DNA of 64,000 nucleotides from Rhynchopus sp. YZ270_cl-10 (GCA_964035575.1 OZ037894.1:434001-498000), one strand, 5' to 3'. Positions 54,201-63,552 are shown, numbered from the stretch's first letter. Program-made: numbers and translations. The notes: generated from the sequence alone by a model not told the origin.

Positions 54201-57200
54201 TTGTGAACGGTGGGGCATGGCGTGTGGTGGCTGCCGACGCGAAGGAGGTGACGATCTGCGATGTGGAAGGTGTGCGCAAGGTGGTGCCCGTAGAGGAGGT
54301 GGAGGTGTGTGCGCAGGTGCCCGTGGGTGGTGCGGTGGTGGTGACGGGGCGTGCCTTTGGGAGCGAGCCTGCGGTGCTATCGGTGCAGCGTCTTCTGAGG
54401 GAGCGGCAAGGGAAGCTTGCCGCGTGGTCGAAGCATCTTCTCAGTCAGTACTCGACGCAGCCAGCGGACTGTGCGAAGGAAAGCTACACCCTGCACCGAC
54501 GCATGTACGAGTCGATCTGCTGCAGTGCTGCAGAGGCCCTCGTTGGCCGTGTGCTGCTCTACCTGCCGCATCTGCACAGCTCAGTTGTGCTCTTCGACGA
54601 CCTCGGCGGTCTGGTCTGTGTTGTGCACTGCGATGATATGTGTGCAGTGTCGGGCAGGCCTGCGTGTGTGGGGGCGTTTGTGGAAACGTATGGGCCGAAG
54701 CCAACGAAGCGGTCTGAGTTTGAAGAAGAGGACACTGAGGATGAGGAGTCGGTGAAGGAGGTGACGGAGGAGAAGGAGGAGGAGAAGAAAGAAGATGCAG
54801 GTGATGAGGACAAGGAGGACAAGGAGGACAAGGAGGACAAGGAGGACAAGGAGGACAAGGAGGACAAGGAGGACAAGGAGGACAAGGAGGACAAGGAGGA
54901 CAAGGAGGACAAGGAGGACAAGGAGGACAAGGAGGACAAGGAGGACAAGGAGGACACAACAGAAGTGGGGGACACAACAGAGGTGGTGAAGGATGATGTC
55001 GAGAAGGCAAAGGTGGAGACGAAAGAAGTGGAAGAGACGGGGAAGGCAGACAAGGACAAGGACAAAGAGAACAAGGACACGCCTGCACCCGACGTTCGAC
55101 TCAGGGACAGCACGACCTTCCTCCCATACCGCTTGCATGTGTGCAGCTGCGATGCTGCCGACGGCGTCCCTGCAGATCTCTTTGGCACCTTCCCCTTCAC
55201 CACTGCGACACCACACCACACACGCCACGCTGTGTACAACCCACTGGACTGCAAACTCGAGTTTGTCTCTGCCTCTGGCTTGGTGCCCCTGCCTGATGGG
55301 TTCAAACACTTTGTACGAGACTCTGTGGAGGAGCCACGCAAGTTCAGCTGGGCACACCTCTTCTCTGAGCTTGACCGGCATGCTGCGACAAACCCCTCAG
55401 CAAAAGATGAGAACACTTTCGTTGAGATGCTGCACGCACTCACTGTGATCACTTCCCACAGCGCTGCGGACAGACTGCACAAAACGCGGTATTTCGCACC
55501 ACCGACACACAACACTTCGGACCCTGTCTCTGCTGCACTCTTCAACGTCAACGCACTGCACTTTGCCACCCGCGGCGTCCCTGCTGCAACAGCGTTCTAC
55601 GACCACGGTACAAACCACATTTTAACCACAACAGCCACACCACGGTTTCGATGCAGCGGGTTTATGAAGGTATGCCAGCATGAGGTGGTGTGCTGCGCAG
55701 TGGTAGCTTATTTAGGGTGCTACGGGAGCTACCGCTTGCAGGATGCGTTCTGGCGGTACAACGTTGCCAGCAAGCAGGGCAGCGCTCAGAAACGTGGTGT
55801 TGCGAATCTTATGAGGCATCTTGGTGAGACGATTAACGGGTTCTGCGATTCATATGTACAGCAGAACCAGGTTAAGCCGGAAACGTTGCTTCTCTTTGAG
55901 AAGCTCTCCGCTGCGGGGCGGCGGGGGTGTTCTGCACCGCAACACAAAAAGATTGTCTCAGACATCCAAACCGCCTCCCGCCTTGCCTTCGACTGCGAAG
56001 CCGGCTCCCAACGAGAGTACAACACTGCCGCATTAACCACCCTCCGTGCTCTCCTCCAATCCCACTTCATTGACCCTTTTGAGTCGCATCTCCGGCATTC
56101 CGTATACAATGAAGACACCCTTCTTCTTGACGAACGATCCATATCTCGTACAGGGCTAGAAAAGTGTGGGGACGATTGGAGTGACCCGATAACAGAAAAG
56201 ACCGAAGAAGAGATAGCGAAGGGAACTCTGCAAAAGGCGGGCATCTCTGCAGATAATGTGCCAGTGGAGTTGCGGAGGGCGGCTATAGCGTTGATAGGCA
56301 GGTCGGTTCCAGAGACGGAGCTGTCGGTGTTCCTTCAGACGATCTCGGAAGGGGAGGAATACCGTGCCCTATTGGCTGCGGTGGAAAAGGTGGAGGGTGA
56401 GGTGAAGGAGCGTGGTCGCTTTGTGTGGGCGCACCCAGGATTGCACTGTGGTGCTGTGTCGGAAGCTGTGTCGAAATTAAAGAAGAAGAAAAAGATGGTT
56501 TCCGTTCGTATTCGCGCAAAAGCGGTGCAGACGTTTTGGAGCAAGGTGAAACTGCCGTGGTGGCTGCGGAAGGCGGGGCACAACCCATGGCATTTATCGG
56601 CTGCCCCTCAGGGTGCGTTAATTGAATTTCGTGATTGCATAGACAGCAGACTCTCGCTGGTTGTGGTGGTGCAGAGGAAGGCGGAGGGGCAGAAGGAGCA
56701 GGTGGAAGGGTCACGCCGTCGTGGAATCATGAGAGGTCGTGCGAAGGGTGATGATGCGAAAAAAGACGAAGTGTGTGCCGCGCATCTAGAGCAAAGCTTC
56801 TACTCATTAGACGGGGTAGAGTACTGTTCATTCCGGACGGAGATGGATGTTCCGAACGGGGCTTTCGAGGTTTTTTTGCGAATTGACCGTTCTGAGGCAC
56901 GGCTTTCCGCTTTTTTTGATGATTTCTCGCACAAAGGGAAGCAAAGGGATCTCCAAGTACAACAACGTGCCTTTGATGTTTCCTCTTCGGAGCACCTTCT
57001 TGCAATAGATTCATACCTTGCGAAGGAATACCAGGCGCAGTTAGATGGTGTCTTCAATGACTTTGCTGAACAGCATTTTGATGTCATCCGGAGGGCCGAC
57101 ACTACACCTGACATTGCAACACACAGCCTCTCTGGTGCCTCGGTAGTCAACCCTGCCGTCCACTGCGGGGCACGTACAGTACCCCTGAGAGACCTCGCAA

Positions 57201-58657
57201 TGCTGAACAGCCAATTCGGACTGAAACAAAATGGGGCCGCACTGCACACCCCATTCACACGGCTGCAGCTGGCAACGCGGTTTCGACACTGCAGGGCGAT
57301 TACCCTGTTGGATTCGTATGCATCAGAGGATAGTCTCGATGCAATCATCGCAAGAGGAAACATAACAGCGGATAATACTGTTCAAAGCGCAGGGCTCCCA
57401 AAGCTTGCTCCCTTGGTCGAGCTTAGGTTGACTGATGAAGCAGGGGTGGATGCATCAACGCTGCCTTTACGGATGTTGAAAACCGGGAAGAAGATGCCTT
57501 CTGTCACAGAGTTTGCAGTGCACTCCGCGGCGCATGATTTACCAGGGGTGTCTCAATTATTGCCATGCCTCCCCAATGCACGGCAGCTTATCATTCAAAA
57601 GATGAGCTGCCACACCGTCTCGGATGACTTAACTATGATGACCGCTTTGTACTCTCACCTCAAGGATTTGGAGGGTAGCGGTGGGATGAGTCTTGCATTT
57701 CACCATGGCGCAGAAGGAGGCCATGTGTGCACAGCATGCATGGTAGCAGAAGTTTCGAAGAAAAAACTGGTTTTCCCTCCAGAGACGGTACAGTTCTTTA
57801 CCTTAGAGGGAATGGAAGGGGTCGAGGCGGTATATGCCCCGATACTTTCAGGGTTGCTTCACCCAAACGCAAAATTGGATAAGGTGATGTCGGTTGCAGG
57901 GCGATTCTGGGAGGCCTTTTCGATAGATACATCGGACCCAGAATGCGCAGAGATTGATTGGAACGACTGGAGGGCGCAGCTTCGAATTCTCTCGAATATG
58001 CCAAAACTTAGTTGCCTTTCTCTTCAAAATGTGTGCCCGGATACGGTGGAGGACCTGAAGCTTATCTTCGCAGGAAAAGGAAGCATCCTAGAGCATTGTG
58101 TGATATCTCTAGGGGAGGTTGAACGGTCGTTTCAGCATTTGACAGATGAAGTGTTGGAGGAGGCGATGGTGAGGCAGGAGGGTGGGTATAAAAGCTTTGG
58201 GTTTATTGCGAACACTGTAACGCAGGATAATCTGAATATCGTGCCAAAAGACCCAACGCTATTGTCGCCATTGACAGAGAGGATGGTGCGGAGGTTTGCG
58301 ATGTGTAATATGGAGCTGTCGTTTCTGTCGTTGCAGTGCACCACAGTGGGGCCAGGGGTGTTGGTGTTTTTGGCGTTGAACGCACCAAAGATGACGGAGG
58401 TGGCGGTGCACCACTGTCCGTTTTTGGACAGTGCTGGCATCGCAGAGGCATTAGCGATGCTCGCTGAATCGGCCCCAGCGCTTCGTCGCATGCGGAACCA
58501 ACAACGTCACACCCAATTCAGTATCCTCCGCACAGAAAGCACCATATCCGTCCCAGACTGCCTTGAAGGGTTGGTTGAAGTCAAGTGTCTCACCTCATCG
58601 CATGTTTCTCCACTACGCTGTCATATTGCTCCTACCAGTGAGTCAGAGCAGTGGTAA
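51227..58657 (+). CDS. giant zinc-finger protein (Cys-rich N terminus, two RanBP2 fingers)
   Basis: The protein has 2476 residues in one frame. Residues 1-170 are packed with Cys/His pairs (CRHCNSQC, CKWCHD, CNACTA, CLSCKA, CSIC, CEAC, CKSCKLC), recalling CHY/RING-like arrays such as Pirh2. Two RanBP2-type fingers, W-x-C-P-x-C-T with N and C-x-x-C (GWACPSCTFHN at about 808, RWQCPDCTLVN at about 839), follow; this type binds ubiquitin or single-stranded RNA. Then comes an acidic region with about 17 copies of D-K-E/E-D-K (about 1193-1243), and a long C-terminal half with no family I can name. Its last 250 residues have spaced leucines like irregular leucine-rich repeats (MPKLSCLSLQNV, MELSFLSLQCTTV). 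No enzyme motif was found. A ubiquitin- or RNA-linked scaffold is a guess. Confidence 0.85.
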   Translation: MKKCRHCNSQCSVKFECCSDYFGCKWCHDMTCTENSRGKAVSLRCNACTAVQDTLGNTCLSCKAAFATSFCSICTVWNDTSRHCEACNSCAHHNATHCKSCKLCVRSFPASSLQHICIEEQHNLPACGHCSKDIHGNTEGIFRSRCNKEVYHEKCVLEMKWGYACKGCDVADKPDDTEHNGPVDEEIPAFSAGEVAFSPTCGARIFLTDTHSSSHFATGTLLTMSPAVERFVQVNLPDIDSFAIEGGKEICDSEKDDSDSETSTVSNTDTTIEDSEMSPGTTLKIHLQALLSHPPSGLPQPFCSKIMKHSIDVTHDVVLNCYRFFFGYLDTTTLPDLKTVFVKDADASPIVSSQGATLIDGRAWLHSLKGVVEGQTLDGDYYLPILRVVWWLEVEKTTTMHVEVSREVGGTLTKLASLSTPISPSGLLIPVVLRDAGRDSNSIPFLSHVRTIYAKRTSQRVYPIVTPTWELSKAEAPIRVGQYVGLIQASSVQTFQYISHSKNKARLRDKFGCVIEINLSTALQNGSICAFIKGARYTKISMGLRGKETQWGVTCTLPSNARYCGRPMDIWGSSGYCEGGALPCGNCKENGVATTELSPLRVIQITQKTPKTVIYTGMDSEKVTALTWPEGSPISFPSKDITSSVCFLFEEGEVVRPMMHIIEQPGDDVHQPLLPGTSIVAAQHRIIARRVDDGGKVYQIKGLSATAKAPHWVREESLSPMRSYYEDAGTVLFAVRRGVGSARVWLCVKRSVFYCGVSATLLCTPNAPCTECTALTERYLKFAGGAKRAIASTPPDFPFIPDESPPGWACPSCTFHNDESSRACAICEAQPPSSGASEQRWQCPDCTLVNESALKECNACGKARPGGGEEGEEEEEAEAQPAESIDAAAPGGEAMAIVQDAITTTSAAHKEEIMQAKDTADWLRKGTIVYDTHNLATAEVVSTKKEGAGKNSWTVTLMCGSETYSLPRTALRLCFPSVRAPRGEVVLRKGMLVNGGAWRVVAADAKEVTICDVEGVRKVVPVEEVEVCAQVPVGGAVVVTGRAFGSEPAVLSVQRLLRERQGKLAAWSKHLLSQYSTQPADCAKESYTLHRRMYESICCSAAEALVGRVLLYLPHLHSSVVLFDDLGGLVCVVHCDDMCAVSGRPACVGAFVETYGPKPTKRSEFEEEDTEDEESVKEVTEEKEEEKKEDAGDEDKEDKEDKEDKEDKEDKEDKEDKEDKEDKEDKEDKEDKEDKEDKEDKEDTTEVGDTTEVVKDDVEKAKVETKEVEETGKADKDKDKENKDTPAPDVRLRDSTTFLPYRLHVCSCDAADGVPADLFGTFPFTTATPHHTRHAVYNPLDCKLEFVSASGLVPLPDGFKHFVRDSVEEPRKFSWAHLFSELDRHAATNPSAKDENTFVEMLHALTVITSHSAADRLHKTRYFAPPTHNTSDPVSAALFNVNALHFATRGVPAATAFYDHGTNHILTTTATPRFRCSGFMKVCQHEVVCCAVVAYLGCYGSYRLQDAFWRYNVASKQGSAQKRGVANLMRHLGETINGFCDSYVQQNQVKPETLLLFEKLSAAGRRGCSAPQHKKIVSDIQTASRLAFDCEAGSQREYNTAALTTLRALLQSHFIDPFESHLRHSVYNEDTLLLDERSISRTGLEKCGDDWSDPITEKTEEEIAKGTLQKAGISADNVPVELRRAAIALIGRSVPETELSVFLQTISEGEEYRALLAAVEKVEGEVKERGRFVWAHPGLHCGAVSEAVSKLKKKKKMVSVRIRAKAVQTFWSKVKLPWWLRKAGHNPWHLSAAPQGALIEFRDCIDSRLSLVVVVQRKAEGQKEQVEGSRRRGIMRGRAKGDDAKKDEVCAAHLEQSFYSLDGVEYCSFRTEMDVPNGAFEVFLRIDRSEARLSAFFDDFSHKGKQRDLQVQQRAFDVSSSEHLLAIDSYLAKEYQAQLDGVFNDFAEQHFDVIRRADTTPDIATHSLSGASVVNPAVHCGARTVPLRDLAMLNSQFGLKQNGAALHTPFTRLQLATRFRHCRAITLLDSYASEDSLDAIIARGNITADNTVQSAGLPKLAPLVELRLTDEAGVDASTLPLRMLKTGKKMPSVTEFAVHSAAHDLPGVSQLLPCLPNARQLIIQKMSCHTVSDDLTMMTALYSHLKDLEGSGGMSLAFHHGAEGGHVCTACMVAEVSKKKLVFPPETVQFFTLEGMEGVEAVYAPILSGLLHPNAKLDKVMSVAGRFWEAFSIDTSDPECAEIDWNDWRAQLRILSNMPKLSCLSLQNVCPDTVEDLKLIFAGKGSILEHCVISLGEVERSFQHLTDEVLEEAMVRQEGGYKSFGFIANTVTQDNLNIVPKDPTLLSPLTERMVRRFAMCNMELSFLSLQCTTVGPGVLVFLALNAPKMTEVAVHHCPFLDSAGIAEALAMLAESAPALRRMRNQQRHTQFSILRTESTISVPDCLEGLVEVKCLTSSHVSPLRCHIAPTSESEQW
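54805..54955 (+). repeat. coding minisatellite GACAAGGAG
   Basis: About 17 head-to-tail copies of the 9-mer GACAAGGAG encode Asp-Lys-Glu triplets. Copies are essentially identical at DNA level, so the array is recent and likely variable in length between individuals. Confidence 0.9.
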
Positions 58658-60048
58658 GAATTTGGGGGTGAATATTGGGTTTTTGTGGGAAATGGGGGGA
58701 AGGGGGGAGGGGAGGGGTGTGTGTTAAAGAATGCATGTGCATGTGGTTACCCTTTTTTTTTACTTTCGGTACAGCAGGTCAATGTACCAAGGTACACTGT
58801 TCACGAGAGGGCTTTTGTATTTCAAGTAAAAAAAATGTGTTTTTTCTGTTGCAGATTACTATTCAACGAGAATACAACTGTTTTATAGCTCTTTTCTCCC
58901 TCCTACCTCTACAGTTTTGATACGCGGAGAAAAAAAAATCGGTGTGTACCTGTGCCTTTGGTGCCCCCCTTTTTTTTGTACCCAATTATTGTGCTTTCAT
59001 CCAGATGGCTGGCATCGTACGTGGGTCAGTCGGAGGTGCCTGCATTGATAACTATTCCTTTCTTTCTATGGTTTCTTCTTTTTTTTTTGATCATGCACCA
59101 AGGTACACTGTCATAAGAGGGCTTTGTATTTCAAGTTCAACTTTTTTTTTTTTGTACCAACCTTTCCTTTCGGTGACCAAGCATCTAATATTTCCTTCTT
59201 TTTTTTTTTTGATAAGGTGAGAAAGGGTGTATGTGTTGACTCTCTCAAATACTTTCAATTCTGTGAACTGAAAGTATGATGAATCTGAATAAGGTGACCA
59301 AGCAACGAGAGCCTTGGGTTCATCTTACAAACTCTTCTCTTCTCTATTAAACGTCTTCTTAAACGTCAAAAACCCCCCTGCAGTGCGTTTGCCGTGTTCT
59401 CATTGATACTGCCTCTCAGCCAATAAAACCCCCATGGCACGAGAGGTGTTCTGTCGCCTTTTAAAAAAACCCTACGCCCTAACCTAGCAAAAGAGGTGAC
59501 AACATATGTACGCACTAAAGGGGGGAAAAGCACACAAATTCCGCTTTAGTTCCAAATCTATTAAGAGATCTCCCACCATGACCCCCTTTTTTTCCCAACC
59601 GGACCCTACATAACAGGATTCATGTCTCTTCTCTGTTCGCAATGATCCCCGTTCATCTGGCTGATGAGTGGAAGCGGGAGTACATATCAGATGTAAAACC
59701 ACGAAATGGATGAGACTGCATGGTTGGGTTTGTCCACCCCCTCCGGTACAACCCGGTCATTGTACCAAAAGGTGCACTGTTCACGAGAGGGCTGTTGTAT
59801 TTTTTTTTGTCAACCTTTTTTTAACTGTAACCTACCTAGTGGTTAGGTAGGCGTGACGCTAACTGCTAGTCCAGCTGCGCCGCTGGTACAGCCTCTTGCT
59901 ATGTGTAGGGTTGTTCTACGTAGCAGGGTTCGCTTTTCTGATGTGTAATCGATACTGTGGTTCGATAAGCGAATACTGCTTGCTTTCGTTGATTTTGTTG
60001 ATGACAGTGCACTTCTTTCAAGTAGGTCCAAAAAAGAGAAAAAAAAAC
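58658..60048. other. repeat-rich spacer and leader
   Basis: No gene is seen. Family D copies lie at 58780-58828, 59096-59145 and 59692-59800, family E at 58989-59050 and family A at 59291-59340. A small hairpin (ATACTTTCA / TGAAAGTAT) lies at about 59249-59277. ACTTCTTTCAAG at 60022 is a possible acceptor. Confidence 0.55.
59692..59800 (+). repeat. SINE-like repeat, family D, second full copy
   Basis: It begins AGATGTAAAACCACGAAATG and runs through GACTGCATGGTTGGGTTTGT to GTACCAAAAGGTGCACTGTT and a T run. It matches 3773-3895 over its whole length. Confidence 0.75.
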
Positions 60049-60726
60049 ATGGCTGCGAATGGTGGGGATGCAGAGGGTGCGTTCGAGGAGGAAGGAGTGG
60101 ATATCGTGTCTCAGTTGTGGGATGAAGTGCAGAGTCTGCGGGGGGAGACCGCTCAGAACACCGCGGAGTGCCAGGAGCTGCGTTTTCTGGTGCAGGAGCT
60201 GCAGCAGCAGATAGCGGCTGCACCGACACCCTCAGTCGTGGCACCAAAGACGCCCGCGGATGCAGCAAAGAAACCCTCGGTTGAAGCAAAGACAAAGACA
60301 CCCTCAGCAAAGAAACCCTACGTCGCGCCAGAAGAAGAAGGACCCGCTCCATCACACCCTGGCCCGCCCGGAACAAGATGCGAATATTTCACCAGAGATG
60401 GTGAGTGGCGTAAAGGAAAGGTAGTCTCATGCGAAAACCGCACGTACCTCCTGTATGATAACGAACACAAATTCGAAGTGCCGGGGTGGCCTGAGGAGCA
60501 TGTCAAGCTGCTTGGGAAGAAGCCACGCTACTACACAGTGTCGGAGAAGTGTGATGGCATGAGGGACCGTACCTGGCAGCGCTGTACCATCACTGTGGTG
60601 GACAGGGAGGCGGGGACGGTGAGCCTCGAGTGGCACTCCGATGGCACAACGTCGGTGGGCTTCCCCGTCTCTCAGCTACGCCCAAGAAAGCGTGAGGCAG
60701 CGACCCCGCAACAACAAAACGTATGA
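60049..60726 (+). CDS. coiled-coil protein with Tudor/Agenet-like domains
   Basis: The protein has 225 residues as an unspliced frame. An N-terminal coiled coil (about 15-62; LWDEVQSLRGETAQNTAECQ) and an Ala/Lys/Pro linker are followed by two small beta-barrel-like units. One is at about 106-150 (CEYFTRDGEWRKGKVVSCEN) and one at about 158-217 (CTITVVDREAGTVSLEW, then GFPVSQLRPRKR). They look like Tudor or Agenet modules that bind methylated Lys or Arg. No substrate can be assigned. The frame ends at CAAAAC|GTATGA, which fits the local donor consensus, so translation may continue in a downstream exon; the RGG-rich frame ending at 61179 is a candidate. If so, the visible C terminus (QQQNV) is not the real one. 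Confidence 0.7.
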   Translation: MAANGGDAEGAFEEEGVDIVSQLWDEVQSLRGETAQNTAECQELRFLVQELQQQIAAAPTPSVVAPKTPADAAKKPSVEAKTKTPSAKKPYVAPEEEGPAPSHPGPPGTRCEYFTRDGEWRKGKVVSCENRTYLLYDNEHKFEVPGWPEEHVKLLGKKPRYYTVSEKCDGMRDRTWQRCTITVVDREAGTVSLEWHSDGTTSVGFPVSQLRPRKREAATPQQQNV

Positions 60727-60815
60727 CATATTTTGAAGTGGTCAACAACACAACGCCTTCGAGGGCAACATTTAGTACAGACCCCCTACCTCCTTAGGTT
60801 ATTGTCGACAAAAAA

Positions 60816-60941
60816 AAGGTAGAGCTCATCCTCGAGTGTCTGCACTCATACAAACCTAAGTTTTTCAAAAAAAAAAAACGGTGGAGATTGCACAACTGTC
60901 GCAACACAACCGAGGCAACTGCACTACTCCAACAATTTATC
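60816..60941 (+). repeat. composite repeat, families F + C
   Basis: Family F (GTAGAGCTCATCCTCGAGTG, CTGCACTCATACAAACCTAA) is followed by an A run and a full family C unit (60881-60941). F alone occurs at about 675-716 (reverse), 6434-6490, 32122-32170 and 42958-43012. Confidence 0.75.
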
Positions 60942-60979
60942 AAAAACAACAATACAGTGTGTCAAAATTAGTGGTGTTG

Positions 60980-61179
60980 CCATTAGGCCGACCAGCAAAG
61001 GCAGCAACAAGGGGGGAAGCAAAGGCAGCAAAGGAGGAGGCAAAGGCAACAAGGGGGCCAGCAGAGGGGGTAGCAGAGGGGGTAAGGGTTTGGACTATTA
61101 TGACAGTGCCTCGCACAGACACACACCGTATCCGCAAAGCCGGGACCATGACAGCAGAGGCAACTATTCTCAGCTGTAG
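60980..61179 (+). other. possible terminal exon encoding an RGG/KGG-rich tail
   Basis: One frame reads GSNKGGSKGSKGGGKGNKGA, then SRGGSRGGKGLDYYDS and ends RDHDSRGNYSQL before TAG at 61177-61179. Gly/Arg/Lys-rich tails of this kind bind RNA. The frame equals that of the upstream Tudor-like gene if a spacer divisible by three is removed. I could not place an AG acceptor that both looks good and keeps phase, so the exon border is open. A second frame across the same bases is also open to 61189 (AKAATRGEAKAAK), so the choice of frame is an inference. Confidence 0.4.
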
Positions 61180-61189
61180 CAAACACTAA

Positions 61190-61997
61190 GGGGTTCGATG
61201 ACAGTAGAAAAGACGGGCGTTGCCCGGTGGGGGCCATTCCATAACAAAAGTTTCCAAGTTTTTTTTTTACACCGTCTAATTTTTGTGTGTTTTTTGGAAG
61301 TACAACAATTTCTACTTTCAATTTCTAGTCGAGTAAAAAAAGTGGCAACACGACCGAGGCAACTACACTACTCCAACAATTTATCAAAAATAAAAAAATC
61401 TTGTGGTCTAAACCACAGACCTGAAGAATTACTTCAGAGCCCTGCGAGGCGTTGTTGTGCCCTTTCAGCCCCCATTTAAATTTCCTGATTTCGAAGGCCC
61501 CTTTTTGCAGAGGTTAACGTATGCTTACGTACGTATGCCTTTGTGGGGTGGTGGGTACCTTTATATTAGAGGTAACTGAACGTGATAAGGCGCGCTCAAG
61601 CTCATGTCCCATTTAACACAAAAAATACAAAAGATCCTTCACAAGCAGTTCCTCATTGAATTCCTGGGGAGGGAATGGGCGGAGGAAAGCGTTCATCGAA
61701 AAAAAAAAGGACACCCTCTACCCTACACCAACATCTGCCCTGTTTGCAAACCCTCCCCCTTTTTCCCCTTATCCCCACACTCAAAAAAAAAACCCAATCC
61801 CAGAAATACCTTCAACACATACCCACCCCCTCTGCTGATGCCCGCAGCTGTTCCCACCTGGTGTTGAAGAAAGACAAAAAAAACTACCGCGTTTTTTTTT
61901 ATTTACGAATTTTTCCAAACCCCTTTCCCTCCCCTCCCTCTCTCTCTCTCCCAATTTTTTCATATTTTTATTGAAATCACTCTTGACTGCTTTCTTG
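61190..61997. other. spacer
   Basis: No confident gene. A shortened family C repeat lies at 61341-61385. An open frame from ATG 61604 (MSHLTQKIQKILHKQFLIEF) has coding-like composition for about 30 residues and might be a lost first exon of the next gene; no matching donor is seen. Confidence 0.4.
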
Positions 61998-62563
61998 ATG
62001 TATTTTCGGTTAGGTTCTCCAGCGAATCCTGGAAGGCGGAAATGGGGTTCGCAAGCGGTTGCGTATGTCTTGCTGCAGTTGATCCCGCCACTCTCGGCAG
62101 GGTCTTCCGACCCTTCGCCCGGCCTGGCAGCGTCAACTGCACCAGACACCGCCGCACCGTCCTTCCCGGACCCTACCCCAACCCCTACTAAAGGCGAAAA
62201 GGAGCTTTTCACGGGTGTCACTGTGCTTGCTATCACGACCTTTCTGCTGCTGTGTTTGGGTCTCTTTTGGGTGCGACGTACTTCGCTTGCGAGAGCAGCT
62301 CGGCGGGCAACAGCGCCAGATCGATTCAAAGAGCGTGTGGGGAACATCCACACCCTGCACAGCCTTCACTCCGTTAACAAACCGCCTGTGGTGTACGATG
62401 AGAACCCTGGAAGTGCCCTGGAAGTGGCGCCAAGCGATGTGACGTTGTGTGTTTCGATTGACTTTGAGAACAACTCTGAGGGGAGTGAGGATGGCGCAGT
62501 GTCGAGCGATGCGTTGAACGATAGTACGCATACGGCGCCGGCGTGTGAGGGGCAAGGGCAAGG

Positions 62564-62609
<46 letters not shown>

Positions 62610-62930
62610 GCTGCGACCACAGGGCTATCTGTTGCTCTCGCGTCGTCCCAGAAAGGAGGACGCAGAACATACAGACAACGGATGCTTCTATTGGCAGCAC
62701 AGAAAAATGAGTTTGCCACCCAGCGTGGCAGCACCACTATAGTACGGTTTGAGGGTGGTTCTGGTGCTGCTGGTGCTGCTCCTGGTGGTGGTGGTGGTAG
62801 TGGTGGCAATGAAAACGCAGCTGCCGATGCCGACTCCGAGCCCGACAATGACGAGGCCGCAAGCGACTGTTCCCTCAGCCCCCGTGGGAGAGGTGGGTTC
62901 AACGGTCCGGGGCTGGACAATCTTGAGTGA
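61998..62930 (+). CDS. one-pass membrane protein of unknown function
   Basis: The protein has 310 residues from the ATG at 61998. A Pro/Ser/Ala/Thr-rich N-terminal part (TAPDTAAPSFPDPTPTPTKG) leads to one clear membrane helix (about 69-92, TVLAITTFLLLCLGLFWV), then an Arg-rich stop-transfer segment (RRTSLARAARRA). The cytosolic part has a Gln-Thr repeat from CAGACG units (about 62565-62607), a basic segment and a Gly-rich, acidic tail. No family is recognised. The start is doubtful: CGGTTAG at 62013 looks like a splice acceptor just inside the frame, so the true first exon may lie upstream and supply a signal peptide. Confidence 0.6.
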
Positions 62931-63383
62931 AGCATGGGGGGTTTTTTTCCTGTTATTGAGTTTGAGTGGCGTTCTGTAAACTATATTTTTTTTTGGAAAA
63001 AAAGGGGGGGTTGGCGATTTACGTCCTTCGCCTTTCCTGCCGAATGTTTTTGGACAGACCCTAAGTGTACCCCAAAAGGTGGGTTCTTAGGCGATTATCG
63101 ATAGGGGGTGTGTTGTTGTGTCGTGTATTACCTCCTTCTTGGGCCTCGCTTTTTATTTTATTTTGTTGTATTTTATTTATAAACTTTTCTTTATTTTACG
63201 ATTACCTAGCGAGGCGGGTGGAACGTTTCTTGGCACGTAGGCCTACAACGCCTTTCCTTCTGCTGTCGCGTACTGCGGTATCTTGTTGGTCTACGCAGCA
63301 GGGTTACACACTGGGGGACAGCAGCCCTGAATCTTGGACACCTTCTTTGGTCTCGCTTTTTATTTTATTGGGATAAGGACAGT
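62931..63383. other. gene-free spacer
   Basis: No gene is seen. TTGGTCTACGCAGCAGGGTT at 63285-63304 resembles TTGTTCTACGTAGCAGGGTT at about 59911, a short dispersed word of unknown origin. Confidence 0.45.
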
Positions 63384-63500
63384 CTGGCCCACTACGTTTG
63401 ACTTTTGGACAGTATGGGCCCAACATGTTTCGATAAAGACAGTTCAGCCCCAAACGTTTGTAAAAAAGACAGTTCAGACCCAGGCAGCTGCACCCACCTG
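63384..63500 (+). repeat. imperfect tandem repeat of about 34 nt
   Basis: Four diverged units contain GACAGT, then C/T-G-GCCC or CAGACCC: GACAGTCTGGCCCACTACGT, GACAGTATGGGCCCAACATG, GACAGTTCAGCCCCAAACGT and GACAGTTCAGACCCAGGCAG. Confidence 0.7.
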
Positions 63501-63552
63501 AGCCCAAAAATGCCACCCCTGAGTGGGTCTTGGCACGGCTATCACCGTGCGC

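Noticed and set aside
54559-55569. Minus-strand open frames opposite the D-K-E repeat (S-S-L or L-V-L repeats)
   Set aside because: They are antisense shadows of the coding minisatellite in the zinc-finger gene.
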